Positions 21,941 through 32,875 of a stretch of DNA of 64,000 bases are shown here, one piece after another; within the stretch, counting starts at the first letter, position 1, and each line of letters begins with the position of its first letter. This stretch comes from Sphaerulina vaccinii. Its lineage: Eukaryota > Ascomycota > Dothideomycetes > Mycosphaerellales > Mycosphaerellaceae. The notes beneath the pieces were generated by a model. It did no database searches and was not told the origin of the DNA. It worked only from the letters and a program-made list of their open reading frames with translations. The stretch is taken from assembly GCA_022570795.1 (NCBI GenBank), contig JAKUDP010000002.1, forward strand, positions 2,046,001 to 2,110,000. The letters are read 5' to 3'. The position numbers were made by a program, and so were the translations under genes.

Positions 21941-22832
21941 AGCATCACATCTTTGATATGTATGTTCGAAGCATGTTGTCTGTGCTATACTTACCGGGCC
22001 ATGGAGCGAGGCTGTGCTGCTGCTTTGCCTGATACGGTGGACGGAAGTTTCTATGGTCAGCGGCCTGCATTTCTGGCCGAGTAGTCCCCGAGAGTGGTAT
22101 GCCGCTAAGAGAGCCGCCCAACGGATCACACAGTAACCACGAAGCTTTGATTTCTGTGAGGCAGCTGGTCTAAGAGCAGAGATGTTGATTGCTTCTCTTG
22201 GTTCTCTAGTTCTCCTTAGTGCATGCCATAGACAGCCGGGTCCATGGCATGCCATGGACTTTATAATGGATGTGTGGAGTGTCAACGGGCAGCTACAGTC
22301 TGCTCACTAACTTCACGCTGAAGAGAACCTAGTGGGGTTATTGCTCACCATCAATCGGAAACATCTGATCTCCACCAGTCTCTGCTGGCTGCGCTCTCTA
22401 GGGCGGATGGGTTGAAGCAAAGAGGATTCGACAGGATTGTGGAGAGACTAATACGGAAAGGATCTAAATTGCTTTCACTTGGGTTGTTTTTATCGAGTGG
22501 GCGAGAACGCCGTCTCATATTGCCGGGACTATCAGAGCAGCAGTCTCAGAAGCCTTGGAGCTTGCTGTTCTTACCAACATCGTCGCTCTGAGCTGCATGA
22601 TCGGAACGAGGACATGAGAGGCAAGTACAGAATTCTTCTCGGAATTCACGACAGTTCGGCCGAAGAACAAGCTACAGACAGATCATACACACGTATCGTA
22701 CGAAACTATGATGTTGATGCCTACTCACATCAGGCCTCATCGTACGAAAGCACCCACAACGATAGCTACTTATATGAAGATGCAGGACACAAGATCGATG
22801 GCTACGACGACAACGACAAAGCAACAACGATC
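21941..22832. other. Intergenic region with a perfect palindrome
   Basis: About 890 bp between PDX2 and the beta-propeller gene. It contains the 20-bp palindrome at 22240-22259. From about 22479 onward the frame of the downstream gene is open without a stop, so part of this stretch may be its 5' coding region. Confidence 0.45.
22240..22259. repeat. Perfect 20-bp palindrome
   Basis: The sequence GTCCATGGCATGCCATGGAC equals its own reverse complement over all 20 bases. It lies about 300 bp downstream of the PDX2 stop. It could be a dimeric-regulator site, a hairpin in a transcript, or chance. Confidence 0.8.
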
Positions 22833-23876
22833 ATGGCCAACACACTTGCAGTAGTCAGCCAAAGCGGCGAATCCCTCAGCTTCTATGCTATCGAGTCAGG
22901 AGAGAAGACTGGACACATATCGGATCTAAAAGGCGAACCCCACGAGCTCTGCTACGACGACCGTAACAATTTGCTGTACGTGACCCACGCATACGCTCAT
23001 GGATGGTACGTCGAGCATGGCGAGAATGGCCATGAAATTAGCATCATCGACTGTACAGCCAGAAAAGTGGTCGATACAATCAACATCAGCCCCTATGCTG
23101 GTCCTCACTACATCGTCTTAGACAAGAAACGAGATATCCTCTATTCTTCCATCGAAGCCGGCATTGGCGAAGCAAGTCTAGGAGGCATTGTAGCCATCGA
23201 TCTTCACACCAAGAAAGTCATCCAAGCCATCCCATCAGGAGCCAAGACACACTGGTTCGTCATGACACCAGATGGAAAGAAAGCTTACACATGTAACAAA
23301 GAAGCTGGTTTCGTGTCTGTTCTTGATCTGCATCGAGGAAAGATGATAGCAAATATCGATCTACCTGGAGGTCCTGGCTGCGAACAACCCGGTATCTCAA
23401 ATGATGGCCAATACGCTTACTTCCCTATACCAAGTCTGAAAGCTACAACTGGAGAGTCCTTGAAAGGTACATCGAGTATCGTAGTCATTGATACGAAGTC
23501 CGACACCATCTCAGCCACTCTACCCTTGTCCTATAGTGGACTGGCAATTCACGTCGACTCCCAAAACCGCCTCCTTGTTGGACAACTTCGCTTTACTGAA
23601 GACAGGAAGCCTCTTCCAGGCAAATTGACCATCCTTTCCGCGCCTGCGAACGGTTTCAAGCATCTAGCGACGCTCGATACAGGCATAGCACCCCTCACGC
23701 TTACATCTACATCTGATGCAAAGCGAGCTTTCGCAGCGAACATCTTCTCGGGAACTGTCACGGTCCTTGACTTGGAGAAGTTGGAAGTGGAGAGGACGAT
23801 TGAAGTCGACTTAGTGAGGAATAGGAGTGGGAAGAAGATGTTCCAAGGAGCGCATGGTTTGGCTGTTTTGCATTGA
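22833..23876 (+). CDS. YncE/lactonase-like seven-bladed beta-propeller protein
   Basis: From the ATG at 22833 the frame gives 347 aa (MANTLAVVSQSGESLSFYAI). The repeated pattern of short strands with D-x-x-x-x-x-V/I-Y turns marks YVTN/YncE-type or 6-phosphogluconolactonase-like propellers: LYVTHAYAHGWYVEHG, IVAIDLHTKKVIQAIPSGAK, KKAYTCNKEAGFVSVLDLHR, SSIVVIDTKSDTISATLPLS, FAANIFSGTVTVLDLEKLEV. It lacks an obvious signal peptide. The frame is open upstream to about 22479 and has another ATG at 22614, which would add 73 residues of low similarity. I prefer 22833 because the propeller starts there. Function is unknown. These folds include lactonases and ligand-binding proteins. Confidence 0.72.
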   Translation: MANTLAVVSQSGESLSFYAIESGEKTGHISDLKGEPHELCYDDRNNLLYVTHAYAHGWYVEHGENGHEISIIDCTARKVVDTINISPYAGPHYIVLDKKRDILYSSIEAGIGEASLGGIVAIDLHTKKVIQAIPSGAKTHWFVMTPDGKKAYTCNKEAGFVSVLDLHRGKMIANIDLPGGPGCEQPGISNDGQYAYFPIPSLKATTGESLKGTSSIVVIDTKSDTISATLPLSYSGLAIHVDSQNRLLVGQLRFTEDRKPLPGKLTILSAPANGFKHLATLDTGIAPLTLTSTSDAKRAFAANIFSGTVTVLDLEKLEVERTIEVDLVRNRSGKKMFQGAHGLAVLH

Positions 23877-24664
23877 AGGAGAGAAGACTTCAGTATGTTT
23901 GTACTCTCGGTGAGGATCCCATCCGATCTATATTCGTGACCTCGAGGTTGCCTTTTTCTTTTATTTCCTCACAAGCGGCGTCGCTTCGCATACCTATCAA
24001 TGATACACCTCAATGGTATCTCATTCTGTCGTCGGCGTATGACTCCGCAACGTCGAACGTACTGCCGAGCGGTGTAGTCGTGTACACGAACAAGCAGATA
24101 TAGTGACAAGACTCTTGACAATGTTACGACCAGAAATGTGATCTCGGCCGTGGTTGAGGCTTGCTGACGCTGTAAGATCAGAGGTATATGCTGAAAGGAC
24201 TTTGCCATGTCTATGTTGCTCGCATTCTGCGCCCGTTGGTAATATCTCTGAGAGATTGGACGTGATGCAATGGGGATCTGTCGTCAAGCTCGTTGGCGCA
24301 GTCGGATCGAGCGTGGCGAGATATCGACAGAAAGGCGCTTGCATTTAGATTGTGATGCCACTCACCTGGTGAGGACCTGACTTCTCAGACAAGAGGTCGC
24401 GAACATAGATTTTGGGTGGGATCCTGACTCACTGAGAATGCAGTCTTGCACTAAGTTCCTCTTCTATAACGTCCAATGATGTACCGTAACAGAAGGTAGT
24501 GGTCAGCAAACATATTTCGAAGTTGAGAGAGCACATTTGGAAGTGAAGAAACACTCAAATAGCAAGAAACATTCAATTTCGATTCGCAATTGGCTTCCAC
24601 CCGGGTATCATTTCCTTTTTTCCTTTCAATCAAAGCCCATACATAAGCTACGCCAAAAGATCAA
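23877..24664. other. Convergent intergenic region
   Basis: About 790 bp between the stops of the beta-propeller gene and the Sec7 gene. Only short frames occur. It probably holds both 3' UTRs. Confidence 0.45.
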
Positions 24665-27600
24665 CTACGATCTTACTCTTGCCTGCGGACTAGAGTTCAA
24701 ACTCGAACTCATACTCCTCAACTCATCATCACCAATTGCCCTCACAAATCCATGTTCGCCTTCTACCAATGAACTCCGGGCGCTACTGATAGATTCCGCT
24801 TCGTCTCCAGTAGTTGTAGTAGTAGAAGACCCGCCATGCGCCATCGCTAATGCCTGATATGAAGTTGAAGGACCAATGACCGTGCGCCTGTTCTCGCTGT
24901 TTTTCGAGAAGTGAAAATTGGGTGGACTGACTGCTCGACTTCCTGTGGGGCTGGTGGAGTACTGTGATGCAGATGTAGACATCTCCCCTGTTCCAGTTGT
25001 GTTGTTGGTCTCTGACTCGTCCTCATCAACGTCTTCGATGTTTCCATCTCTTCCTTTCTGGAGGCTACTAAATCGTCTGTGCTTGAGTGCGTTCTGCTGC
25101 TGCTGCTGCTGCTGTTGTTGTCGCGATGACTCCACTACCGGGTATGGTCCCAGGATAGTAGTCCTGCGTCCAGTATCCGGATCCCAGTCGGAAAGGTCGA
25201 AGCTAGGAAAATCTGAATGTTCATCAGAATCCGAGGACTTTCCCGAATGACCAACAGCAGCAAATACTGCAGCAGCCTCCGCATCTGACCTAAAGCTGCG
25301 GGACTCTGCTGACAGCATGCTGGCTGCGTCATCTTCATCATCGTCTGTTGTGCGACTATGTCTAAGCTCTTGTACGACCGGGCTCGTCATTCCAGCACGC
25401 AGTCTTTGCTGGGCTTCAGAGCGTCTGCGTTGATAAGCAGCGTCGAGCTGCGACTGATATTCATTGGAAGGACGACCAGCTTCGTACTGTTCTCTCCGAA
25501 GTTTCATTCGTTCCCAGTCACCACCGAATTGTACGACAGATGCCTGTTTGCCGTGAAGGATGAAGCGAGGTTTCTCTCGGGCGAGACCAGGAGTAGCCTC
25601 TTCACTCTCCATGCCGTCAATCTTACCCGAGCGAACAGTGCTCTCACTATCTTTGTTACGGCGGTGTCGATGCGAGAGGCTGGGATGATGATGCTCGCGC
25701 AACGTTTTGTGTAGACTCCTACGTCCGCCTTTGTGCTTGTGGCTTTCTGGGGAGGTGCCTGGTGCTGCGGCATCAATACTCGCCTTGCGAATACCAGCTT
25801 CTGGTGTCATAGTGGCTCGCGCCATTAGCTGGAGCTCTCTTTCGTCGACACTGACAGCTGGTGTGAGACCGCCATCATTGCCGTTCTCCGATGGATCGAA
25901 TGAGCGAGTGCGAGCTGGAAGTATGCTGTTCGCAGAGTGCGAATGTTGAAGGCTAGTCCGACTGGCTGGAGGTGACACCGAAAGCAAAGTGCTGGTTACA
26001 GAGGGTCGATGCTGCTGTTCCTGCGAAGGTGCATTGAGGTTCAAAGGCGGAAGACGCCAGCCCTCCTGTATCTGAGGGTTCACAGACTGCGGTGGTGTGG
26101 TGAAGATCTCCCCAGCGACATCATCGATCGATTCTCTCGTAGGTGGTCGATTGAACGTCAAGGCTGATGGACTTTGCGGGGGGCTCTTTGCATTCTTCGA
26201 GCTGAATCTCGTAAGCATCTTTGGCTTGTCTTTTCGCGCAGACTCAGGATCGTTGGTCTGGTGATTAGGCAGAAGTTTCTCGAGCTCGCTTGCAGTCATG
26301 CCATCAATTCTGACATCCATGGCAAGAATGTCGCGATGGCACTTCATGCGCCACATGTCGCGTCGTAGCCACTTGATCGTGGCATCAGCTCGACCTGCTG
26401 CAAGAACGACTTCCTCCCTCGTACGTGGTGCTATCGGCGCAAGGATGAGAAGATGCCGCGCATTACGCAGCATACTCTCCAATTGCCTGTTGGCATTCTC
26501 AATCTCATTCTCGATGTCCGCAATCTTCTGGACCATGATCTGTCGCCTTGCGGCCATGACCTGGCGCTGAAGCTGTGGGCCGAGACCTCTGTGCGACACT
26601 ATGACTTCGCCGTTCTCCGTCTGGATCGATCGGGTCGAGTTCGTCGATTCTAGCCTCTTCAAAGATTGCGCAGATGCACTTTCGTCGCTGCCTCCTGTCA
26701 TGCCACGAATGCGTACGCCCGCTGCACGGAATGCAGCCGCATAATTGATCAGGCCAAGCCAATCATGCAGCTCGCTCTCGTTGTCCGCCAACAAGACTTC
26801 CTCCTGGCCGCCAATGCTGATGAACGTGAAGGCATTCTTGTGGCGAGTATATGTCGCATCCACTAGCGCCACAGCATTATCGGTCTTGATCAGCGCATCT
26901 GGCTTGAAGTCTTGCAGCGGAGGCTTGAACACCACTGGAGTTCGTGACTGGCCAGGCTTTTGATGTGTAATGAACTGGTGCATCAAGCCCTTGGCCCAGT
27001 GTGAGTTCTTGAACAGATAGAGTTGCGACCCGGTGAGAATCGCGCCCCACTCCTGCCATGGACTTCTGGTCTTCTTCTTCTTGGCAGACTTCCGCCAAAG
27101 TAGTCCAACCTTGGTAATCTTCAGATCCACAATACCTTGCTGTGTTTCTGTCAAGTTGGGTTGCCCGTTGGCCACTTGACTTTCGTATGCTGCGGGACGT
27201 GATCTCGCGGAGATGATCTGTATGATCCCTGTATGCGTGAACGCGCGCTGCAGATAATGAGGGTCAAGCTCGCCTTGGCTTCCGCGGTAGTCGTACGGAT
27301 CGTCCATCATGATGCTGTCCTTGATTGAGGGCCGGAGTGTGTCCAGCTTCTGTTCTACGATCAGGTTGTACGGATCAACAGGCCCAGAGGGCTTTCTGGC
27401 TATCTCCGAGGCTCCAGGAAGAGCACTCTTCAGCCTACCGCCTGACTTCGCAGGCTGTGTGAAGTGTAATACACGCTCGCCATTGATATCCACGTCCTCG
27501 TCATAATGTATAAACGGTGTATAGCAGATGTTGTCGTAGAAGCAGGCCAAGATTTCATCAGATATGCCCTGCCCTGAAGTGTTCTTGATGTAATCTTGTT

Positions 27601-29446
27601 TCTGCATCTTTCTCTTGTTGTTTCGATTGAACGCATCTGTGTGCAACATCATAATCGAAAATGCGATGATATATGCAACATCCGCCGTGGCATAGATCCC
27701 AGGGTTGCACTCGTGATATCGATCTGCGAAGGCTTGAATCACTCGATCGACCTGCTGGGTTTCCTTGGGCAACTCAGCTTCCAGCAAGAACTTCCGAAGC
27801 GACATATCAACCGGCTCAGTGAAGAATGGAAATCTTCTCGTATAACTGCGAAGCACTGCTTGAGCAAAAGGATCCGACGACTTGGACAGTATCCCAGCAA
27901 TTACACTCCTTGACACAGCAGACTCTAGGCGTTCGAGATATTTTCCAGGTGTATCACCGTCTTCTCGCTCCGGTATGACCAGCGCTTCCCGGCTCATAGC
28001 AAAAGAGTTCGATTTACTTCTCGTCCCTGGAGAGCCATGTCGCGGCGAGTGAGGTTCTGAGCTCTGTCGGAATCGTGACAAGCTCAAGAGACCGCCGAAG
28101 CTCGATCTTCCAGTAGTGGAAGTCGAATTTCTCCCACTAGCCGACAGTGGTGGTGGCGTGTCTGCATCGAGTCCACTACGACCGCCAAATGAACTCTGAG
28201 TGGAGGATCTATCTCGCAGACCAAGTCGTATTGGCGGTTGTAGAGGTGATGAGGTATTGGATGCCTCTGATCGAGATGAACTCTGCCGGAACAGATTCAT
28301 GCCAGGTTCTGCAAACGATAGCTTCTTCGGAGATCCTTGACTAGAGCTAGTCTGTACGCGCCCAGTCTCTGTCTGAGCTCTCCGTAGAGCGGGCACTTCT
28401 GTCGAGGGCGTGGCTACAGCATCGGGAGTAAGAGAATGTGTCGAGGCGCGCGGTGTAGTAGGCTCATTTGGATCGTGGTGGGACTGATCGGGAGGTGGTA
28501 GTTTTATGGGCAGTGGAAACAGCGAGTTGCGATTCTTGTTCCGGCGCGGTAGTTTGAAGAAGGTAGTATGTGTCTGTACGGTATGTGTCGTGGTCGTTGT
28601 ACTGCCATAGATATGCCCGCTCCCAGAACTGCCATCTGAACGAGAGGACTCTGAAACTCGTGGATCGGGGGCTTGTGAGACTGGTACAGCAAGGGCCGAG
28701 CTGGAGTGCTCACCGTAGGAGGGAGGTGCGCTATGCTGGTGCTGCTCGTTGAGGTGCATTGTCGAGAGCCTGTGCAGATCTTCCAGACCGCTCGTCTTTC
28801 CCCTCCGCCATCTCAGCGATGTGGCCTTCTTCTCAGGTCTGGTCATCTCTGCAGATGCTCTGTTGCTATGTTCCGATTTCCTCGATTTTGTCGTCGCTTT
28901 CCTGAACAAGGATGGCCGCGCCTGCTTCTCTCGTTCCACTGGAGGCGCTTCCGCCATCTCATTGCCCATTGTCGGTGCCGTCTTGACAATCGTCGGAACC
29001 ACGCCTTCAGCAGTCACAGCAGGAACAGGCGGCAGCTCTTCTCCCACTCTCTCCTTCTCCCTTTCTGCATCCAGCTTCGCGCGCGCCGATAGATGGGACT
29101 CCGAGTAATTGCGGAACTTCATAAGGCTGAAGCGTGAGCGGGATCGACTGGCAGCATCGCGATCCGTGCTCGTTTCCGCGATATCATCTGGGTGGAGTTC
29201 GTGCGACAGTCGCGACGACGCAATGGGCCATTCACCGCCAACGCTGACGGGGCGTGGGAGAATCTTTAACGTTGGGTGCTGCTCGAGAAGTGCTGTGCTC
29301 GCGGCAGCACTGGGGTGGAGCGAGTTGGATGCGGACTTGGGTCGGCCATCGTTCAGGCTGACTGTGGTCAGGTTGCTGCCGATACCATGATCATTGGCGT
29401 TGCTCTCCACAGCCAGTACACTCTTCCTTCGCAAAAGCAGCGGCAT
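24665..29446 (-). CDS. Sec7-PH domain ARF guanine-nucleotide exchange factor
   Basis: A single long exon encodes 1593 aa from the ATG at 29446 (MPLLLRRKSVLAVE). The frame is open for 25 more codons upstream but without an ATG. The Sec7 domain (about residues 500-680) shows the catalytic glutamic finger in AELPKETQQVDRVIQAF and the second motif AYIIAFSIMMLHTDAFN. It loads GTP on ARF GTPases in Golgi and endosome traffic. A PH domain follows (about 782-905: KVGLLWRKSAKKKKTRSPWQ, then LHDWLGLINYAAAF), with a coiled coil after it (IENEIENANRQLESML). Long Ser/Pro-rich disordered tails flank these. The Sec7-then-PH order resembles yeast Syt1 and animal IQSEC/EFA6-type factors. A polyglutamine run lies near the C-terminus. 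Confidence 0.92.
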   Translation of the reverse strand: MPLLLRRKSVLAVESNANDHGIGSNLTTVSLNDGRPKSASNSLHPSAAASTALLEQHPTLKILPRPVSVGGEWPIASSRLSHELHPDDIAETSTDRDAASRSRSRFSLMKFRNYSESHLSARAKLDAEREKERVGEELPPVPAVTAEGVVPTIVKTAPTMGNEMAEAPPVEREKQARPSLFRKATTKSRKSEHSNRASAEMTRPEKKATSLRWRRGKTSGLEDLHRLSTMHLNEQHQHSAPPSYGEHSSSALAVPVSQAPDPRVSESSRSDGSSGSGHIYGSTTTTTHTVQTHTTFFKLPRRNKNRNSLFPLPIKLPPPDQSHHDPNEPTTPRASTHSLTPDAVATPSTEVPALRRAQTETGRVQTSSSQGSPKKLSFAEPGMNLFRQSSSRSEASNTSSPLQPPIRLGLRDRSSTQSSFGGRSGLDADTPPPLSASGRNSTSTTGRSSFGGLLSLSRFRQSSEPHSPRHGSPGTRSKSNSFAMSREALVIPEREDGDTPGKYLERLESAVSRSVIAGILSKSSDPFAQAVLRSYTRRFPFFTEPVDMSLRKFLLEAELPKETQQVDRVIQAFADRYHECNPGIYATADVAYIIAFSIMMLHTDAFNRNNKRKMQKQDYIKNTSGQGISDEILACFYDNICYTPFIHYDEDVDINGERVLHFTQPAKSGGRLKSALPGASEIARKPSGPVDPYNLIVEQKLDTLRPSIKDSIMMDDPYDYRGSQGELDPHYLQRAFTHTGIIQIISARSRPAAYESQVANGQPNLTETQQGIVDLKITKVGLLWRKSAKKKKTRSPWQEWGAILTGSQLYLFKNSHWAKGLMHQFITHQKPGQSRTPVVFKPPLQDFKPDALIKTDNAVALVDATYTRHKNAFTFISIGGQEEVLLADNESELHDWLGLINYAAAFRAAGVRIRGMTGGSDESASAQSLKRLESTNSTRSIQTENGEVIVSHRGLGPQLQRQVMAARRQIMVQKIADIENEIENANRQLESMLRNARHLLILAPIAPRTREEVVLAAGRADATIKWLRRDMWRMKCHRDILAMDVRIDGMTASELEKLLPNHQTNDPESARKDKPKMLTRFSSKNAKSPPQSPSALTFNRPPTRESIDDVAGEIFTTPPQSVNPQIQEGWRLPPLNLNAPSQEQQHRPSVTSTLLSVSPPASRTSLQHSHSANSILPARTRSFDPSENGNDGGLTPAVSVDERELQLMARATMTPEAGIRKASIDAAAPGTSPESHKHKGGRRSLHKTLREHHHPSLSHRHRRNKDSESTVRSGKIDGMESEEATPGLAREKPRFILHGKQASVVQFGGDWERMKLRREQYEAGRPSNEYQSQLDAAYQRRRSEAQQRLRAGMTSPVVQELRHSRTTDDDEDDAASMLSAESRSFRSDAEAAAVFAAVGHSGKSSDSDEHSDFPSFDLSDWDPDTGRRTTILGPYPVVESSRQQQQQQQQQNALKHRRFSSLQKGRDGNIEDVDEDESETNNTTGTGEMSTSASQYSTSPTGSRAVSPPNFHFSKNSENRRTVIGPSTSYQALAMAHGGSSTTTTTGDEAESISSARSSLVEGEHGFVRAIGDDELRSMSSSLNSSPQARVRS
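25094..25120 (-). repeat. CAG/CAA polyglutamine repeat in the Sec7 gene
   Basis: Nine consecutive Gln codons on the minus strand (seven CAG, two CAA) in the disordered C-terminal tail. Such runs often vary in length between strains. Confidence 0.9.
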
Positions 29447-30477
29447 CACCGGAACGCCTGCTTGCGTAGGGTGTGAGCATTGGGAGCGTCGTTTGTCGCG
29501 AGTCGAAGGGATACCGGCCAAGAAGTGTGTCCAGAGTGTGTTCCGGCAGATTGGTCCAGTCCAGATTGAAATGGCGGAGTAGATTCCTCAGGTCCCAGCG
29601 GGAAAGTGAAAGTGTCTGGTATAGTATAGTATTAGTATTGTAGCACAGGGTCCTCGCTCGGTTGTGGCTTGCAGAAGGCTGAAAGACCTGAATGGAAGGA
29701 TGGAATCGGTGTACAGAGTGACGAGACGACAACAATGCAAAGGAGGAGAAGAAACTTGATAGAACTACTGTCAAACAGATCGTGTCGAGGTAGTTTCTCC
29801 TATAGAACCATAGAAAAGAGTTACGATGTGACGAAGTTGAGGAGACTACGCAAAGCTACGCGTGCCATCACGTCTAGACTGTACTCTCTCTTATGCTCCC
29901 TTTCCCCTGATGGTGGTCTTCTTACTGGCGCTCTCTCTCGTGTAAGCTACAGCAGCATCCACAGCCTGATGGCCCTACGCATATGCACATGGGCTTTGCG
30001 TCACCTTCGGGTCTCCGGAGTGTCCGCTGCTTATAACATGTGCTGCTGCGGTGAGACGACGTGAGAATGGCAGCTATCGATTCCATGTACTTGTCAGGCT
30101 GATGACGAGGCTTTCAAGTTTTCGCCCATGGCTTCCCTGGCTCTTCACACCAAGAGACGGCGCGGAGCTCTTCCAAACATGTATTCGGCAACTCTCACGA
30201 TCCCCTCCGTGCCTCCTAGTCGCTCGGCAGTGAAGCTGTAGCACTATCCAGCTGCAGTAGCGCGTAGTAGACGTGAAGGTAGGGGAGAAGACCAGAAGAG
30301 AGCATGGCCAATGGGCGAGCTCGTGCAATCGTGAAGTGCTCGCGTGCTGCTTCCCCACCGTAACCACAATCGCAAACTATTCCTATGCCCAGGCAGCTTC
30401 ATCATTCGATCTCTCTCTTCTCTATATATCATTCCAACTGAGCTGGCTATTGTACGCGCCATGCTGTTGCCGCCGCG
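29447..30477. other. Divergent promoter region of the Sec7 and ECM14 genes
   Basis: About 1 kb between two divergent starts. A minus-strand frame at 29391-29774 overlaps the Sec7 5' end but resembles nothing known and is probably 5' UTR. A TATATA motif lies at about 30423-30428, 50 bp before the ECM14 ATG. Confidence 0.45.
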
Positions 30478-32273
30478 ATGAAGTACCACACCACGACTAT
30501 CCTTGCGCTGTGCTCTTTGGCACTAGCAGCACCTTCAACAACACACCACCACGAACAGCAACGACCATCGCGATGGGGCGTCATCAAACAACACTTCCTC
30601 CAATCTGTCTTGGGCTTTGAAAAAGTCAAACAAGAGCACATCACACTGCCAAAGGACACGCTGGAAAGACAGCTACCGGCGCATACTGTTGCGAGATATG
30701 GCGGGGACTTGGTTTTGCGTTTCAACATCAGCACGGCAGAAGAATCAGGGAGCTTGGCCGAAGCTGCGGACACTTTGATGCTGGATGTGTGGGAGTTCTC
30801 GCATGGTTGGGTTGATATACGATTGTCCAAAGACAGCGTACCTTTACTGCTTGGACTGCTGCCTGAATCGCTACAGCATGCGCATAAGCCATTGTTGAGG
30901 GAGAAGGAGCTGTCGGCGGCCATCATTGCCAATTACCAGAAGTCGACCGATCATAAGACGGAAACACATGCGCAGCCAACGAGGAGACCCTTCAATGCAG
31001 ACCTGGAGCAGAGTGGAGGTCCAGAGACCAACATCTTCTTTGCAGACTACCAACCATTGAATGTGATTGAACCATGGCTGCGATTAATGGCATCACTCTT
31101 CACGACACATGTGCGACTGCTCAACATTGGTCTCTCATACGAAGGCCGCAACATTCCTGCTATCAGAGTTGGCGTACATCCTTCCATTGACGATGATCCG
31201 AACCCACCCAAGCGGAAGACCATCCTGATTGTTGGCAGCTTGCACGCCCGAGAATGGATCAGCACAACGACAGTGAACTATATTGCATACTCACTGATCA
31301 CTGGCTATGGCAAGGATCACAGGATCACGAAGATGCTAGAGAGCTTCGACTTCGTCTTTGTTCCAACTTTGAACCCGGATGGGTATATTTACACTTGGGA
31401 GACTGATCGTCTATGGCGTAAGAACCGACAACAGACGGGCATCAGGTTTTGCCAGGGTATGGATCTGGATCGCTCGTTTGGCTTCGAATGGTCGGCAACA
31501 GACAACCCATGCAGCGAGTCATATACGGGTGAAGCGCCATTCCAGGCTGTCGAGGCGAAGCGTTTGGCAGATTGGGCCAAGAATGAGACCCAGAGTAACA
31601 ATGTTGAGTTCGTTGGCTTCTTGGACCTACACTCCTACTCACAAGAAGTCCTATATCCTTACAGCTACTCGTGCGATGATGCGCCACCTGGACTGGAAAA
31701 CCTGGAAGAGTTAGCGATTGGTCTTTCGAAGTCGATTCGTACAACTCATGGCCGCAATTACGAAGTCATGTCTGCGTGCGAGGGCAACTCGATCTACACC
31801 TCAAACAACAAGAAGGTACATCTTCGACCTAGTGTTGAGCCTAACGGAGGCTCAGCATTGGACTTCTTCTACCGCACCATGGGCGTGCGATATGCATATC
31901 AATTGAAATTGCGAGATCGTGGAACTTATGGCTTCTTGCTGCCAAAGGTATGTTCGAACCTCTATATAAGAACTGCGGTTGTAGCTAATTGTCTGAACAG
32001 GAACACATCATCCCGACTGGCAAAGAGATCTTGAACGCGGTGCTATACTTCTCTTCCTTCTTGGACGATCTTTACAGCTTGTCGGGCTCAACGATAGAAA
32101 CGCCGAAGCTGACTACCGAAGAGGCCAAGCTCGGTGAGAAGATGGAAAAGCTATATGAAGAAGCTCCACTATATCCAGATCTTGGTGAGGAAGAAGACGA
32201 TCCTTGGGTCGTTGTAGAAGATCTTGAACCCGAGGAGGGAACACATGATTTGAAGCGGCGGAGAAGGAGATAG
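30478..32273 (+). CDS. ECM14: ECM14 metallocarboxypeptidase-like protein (M14, likely inactive)
   Basis: Two exons, 30478-31947 and 32001-32273, with a 53-bp intron in phase 0, give 580 aa. There is a signal peptide (MKYHTTTILALCSLALAAP), a propeptide of about 150 residues, then an M14 peptidase fold. Zinc ligands are kept: HAREW (His256, Glu259) and LDLHSYSQ. The position of the general-base Glu, in the xELRD motif of active enzymes, reads LKLRD, with Lys477. The substrate-site Asn is Asp in GMDLDRSFGF. These changes are known for Ecm14, a secretory-pathway pseudoenzyme linked to cell-wall biology in yeast, so they are a family trait and not a local mutation. The acidic/basic tail (GEEEDDPWVVVEDLEPEEGT.. 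KRRRRR) is disordered. Confidence 0.92.
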
Positions 32274-32875
32274 CAGAGCCTTCCACAACTTCTACAACTA
32301 TGATAAGTTCTCCAATCTCCAGCGCACCGAGCACGAACAGCGAGACCTCCGTCTCGGTGACCGAATATGCACACTGCCACTAGCTGCCGTGCATCTAACA
32401 ACCACTCATGCAGCACGGTACAGGCCATTCGGTGTTTGCGGACGATTTTCTCCTGGACGAACTCAGTATCCCGTGCAGGTCAATAGCGTGGGTGAGGAAA
32501 CGTCTCGGCTTGACGATATTGATATTGACAGCCTGTTCGAGCACCTACGACCGCTGCAATGGCTGACGCCCAGCAACTTGCCTTGGAAGTACTAGCCGCC
32601 AGATCTATAGCTCATCATTGTGCTAACTCATAGTATACTGATCCCCAGGTATTGTTTGCTTCTGCACGTCGCATGCGATACAGTATTGACTGCTACTTCT
32701 GCATAGCCGATCTGTGCTCTCCGTCGTGAACACTGACTGAAGTAATAGGATACATAACCATGGAAGGCATGACAGGAGGCCGTGCAGACTTTGCAACCAT
32801 ACCCAGCTCAACAGGAGGACCCATTACGCCCACGCTATTCAAAGGAAGAAGGAATCGACATAAAGAGGACCAAAC
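32274..32875. other. Intergenic region upstream of the rhodopsin-like gene
   Basis: About 600 bp with no recognised coding sequence. It holds the ECM14 3' UTR and the promoter of the next gene on the same strand. Confidence 0.45.
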
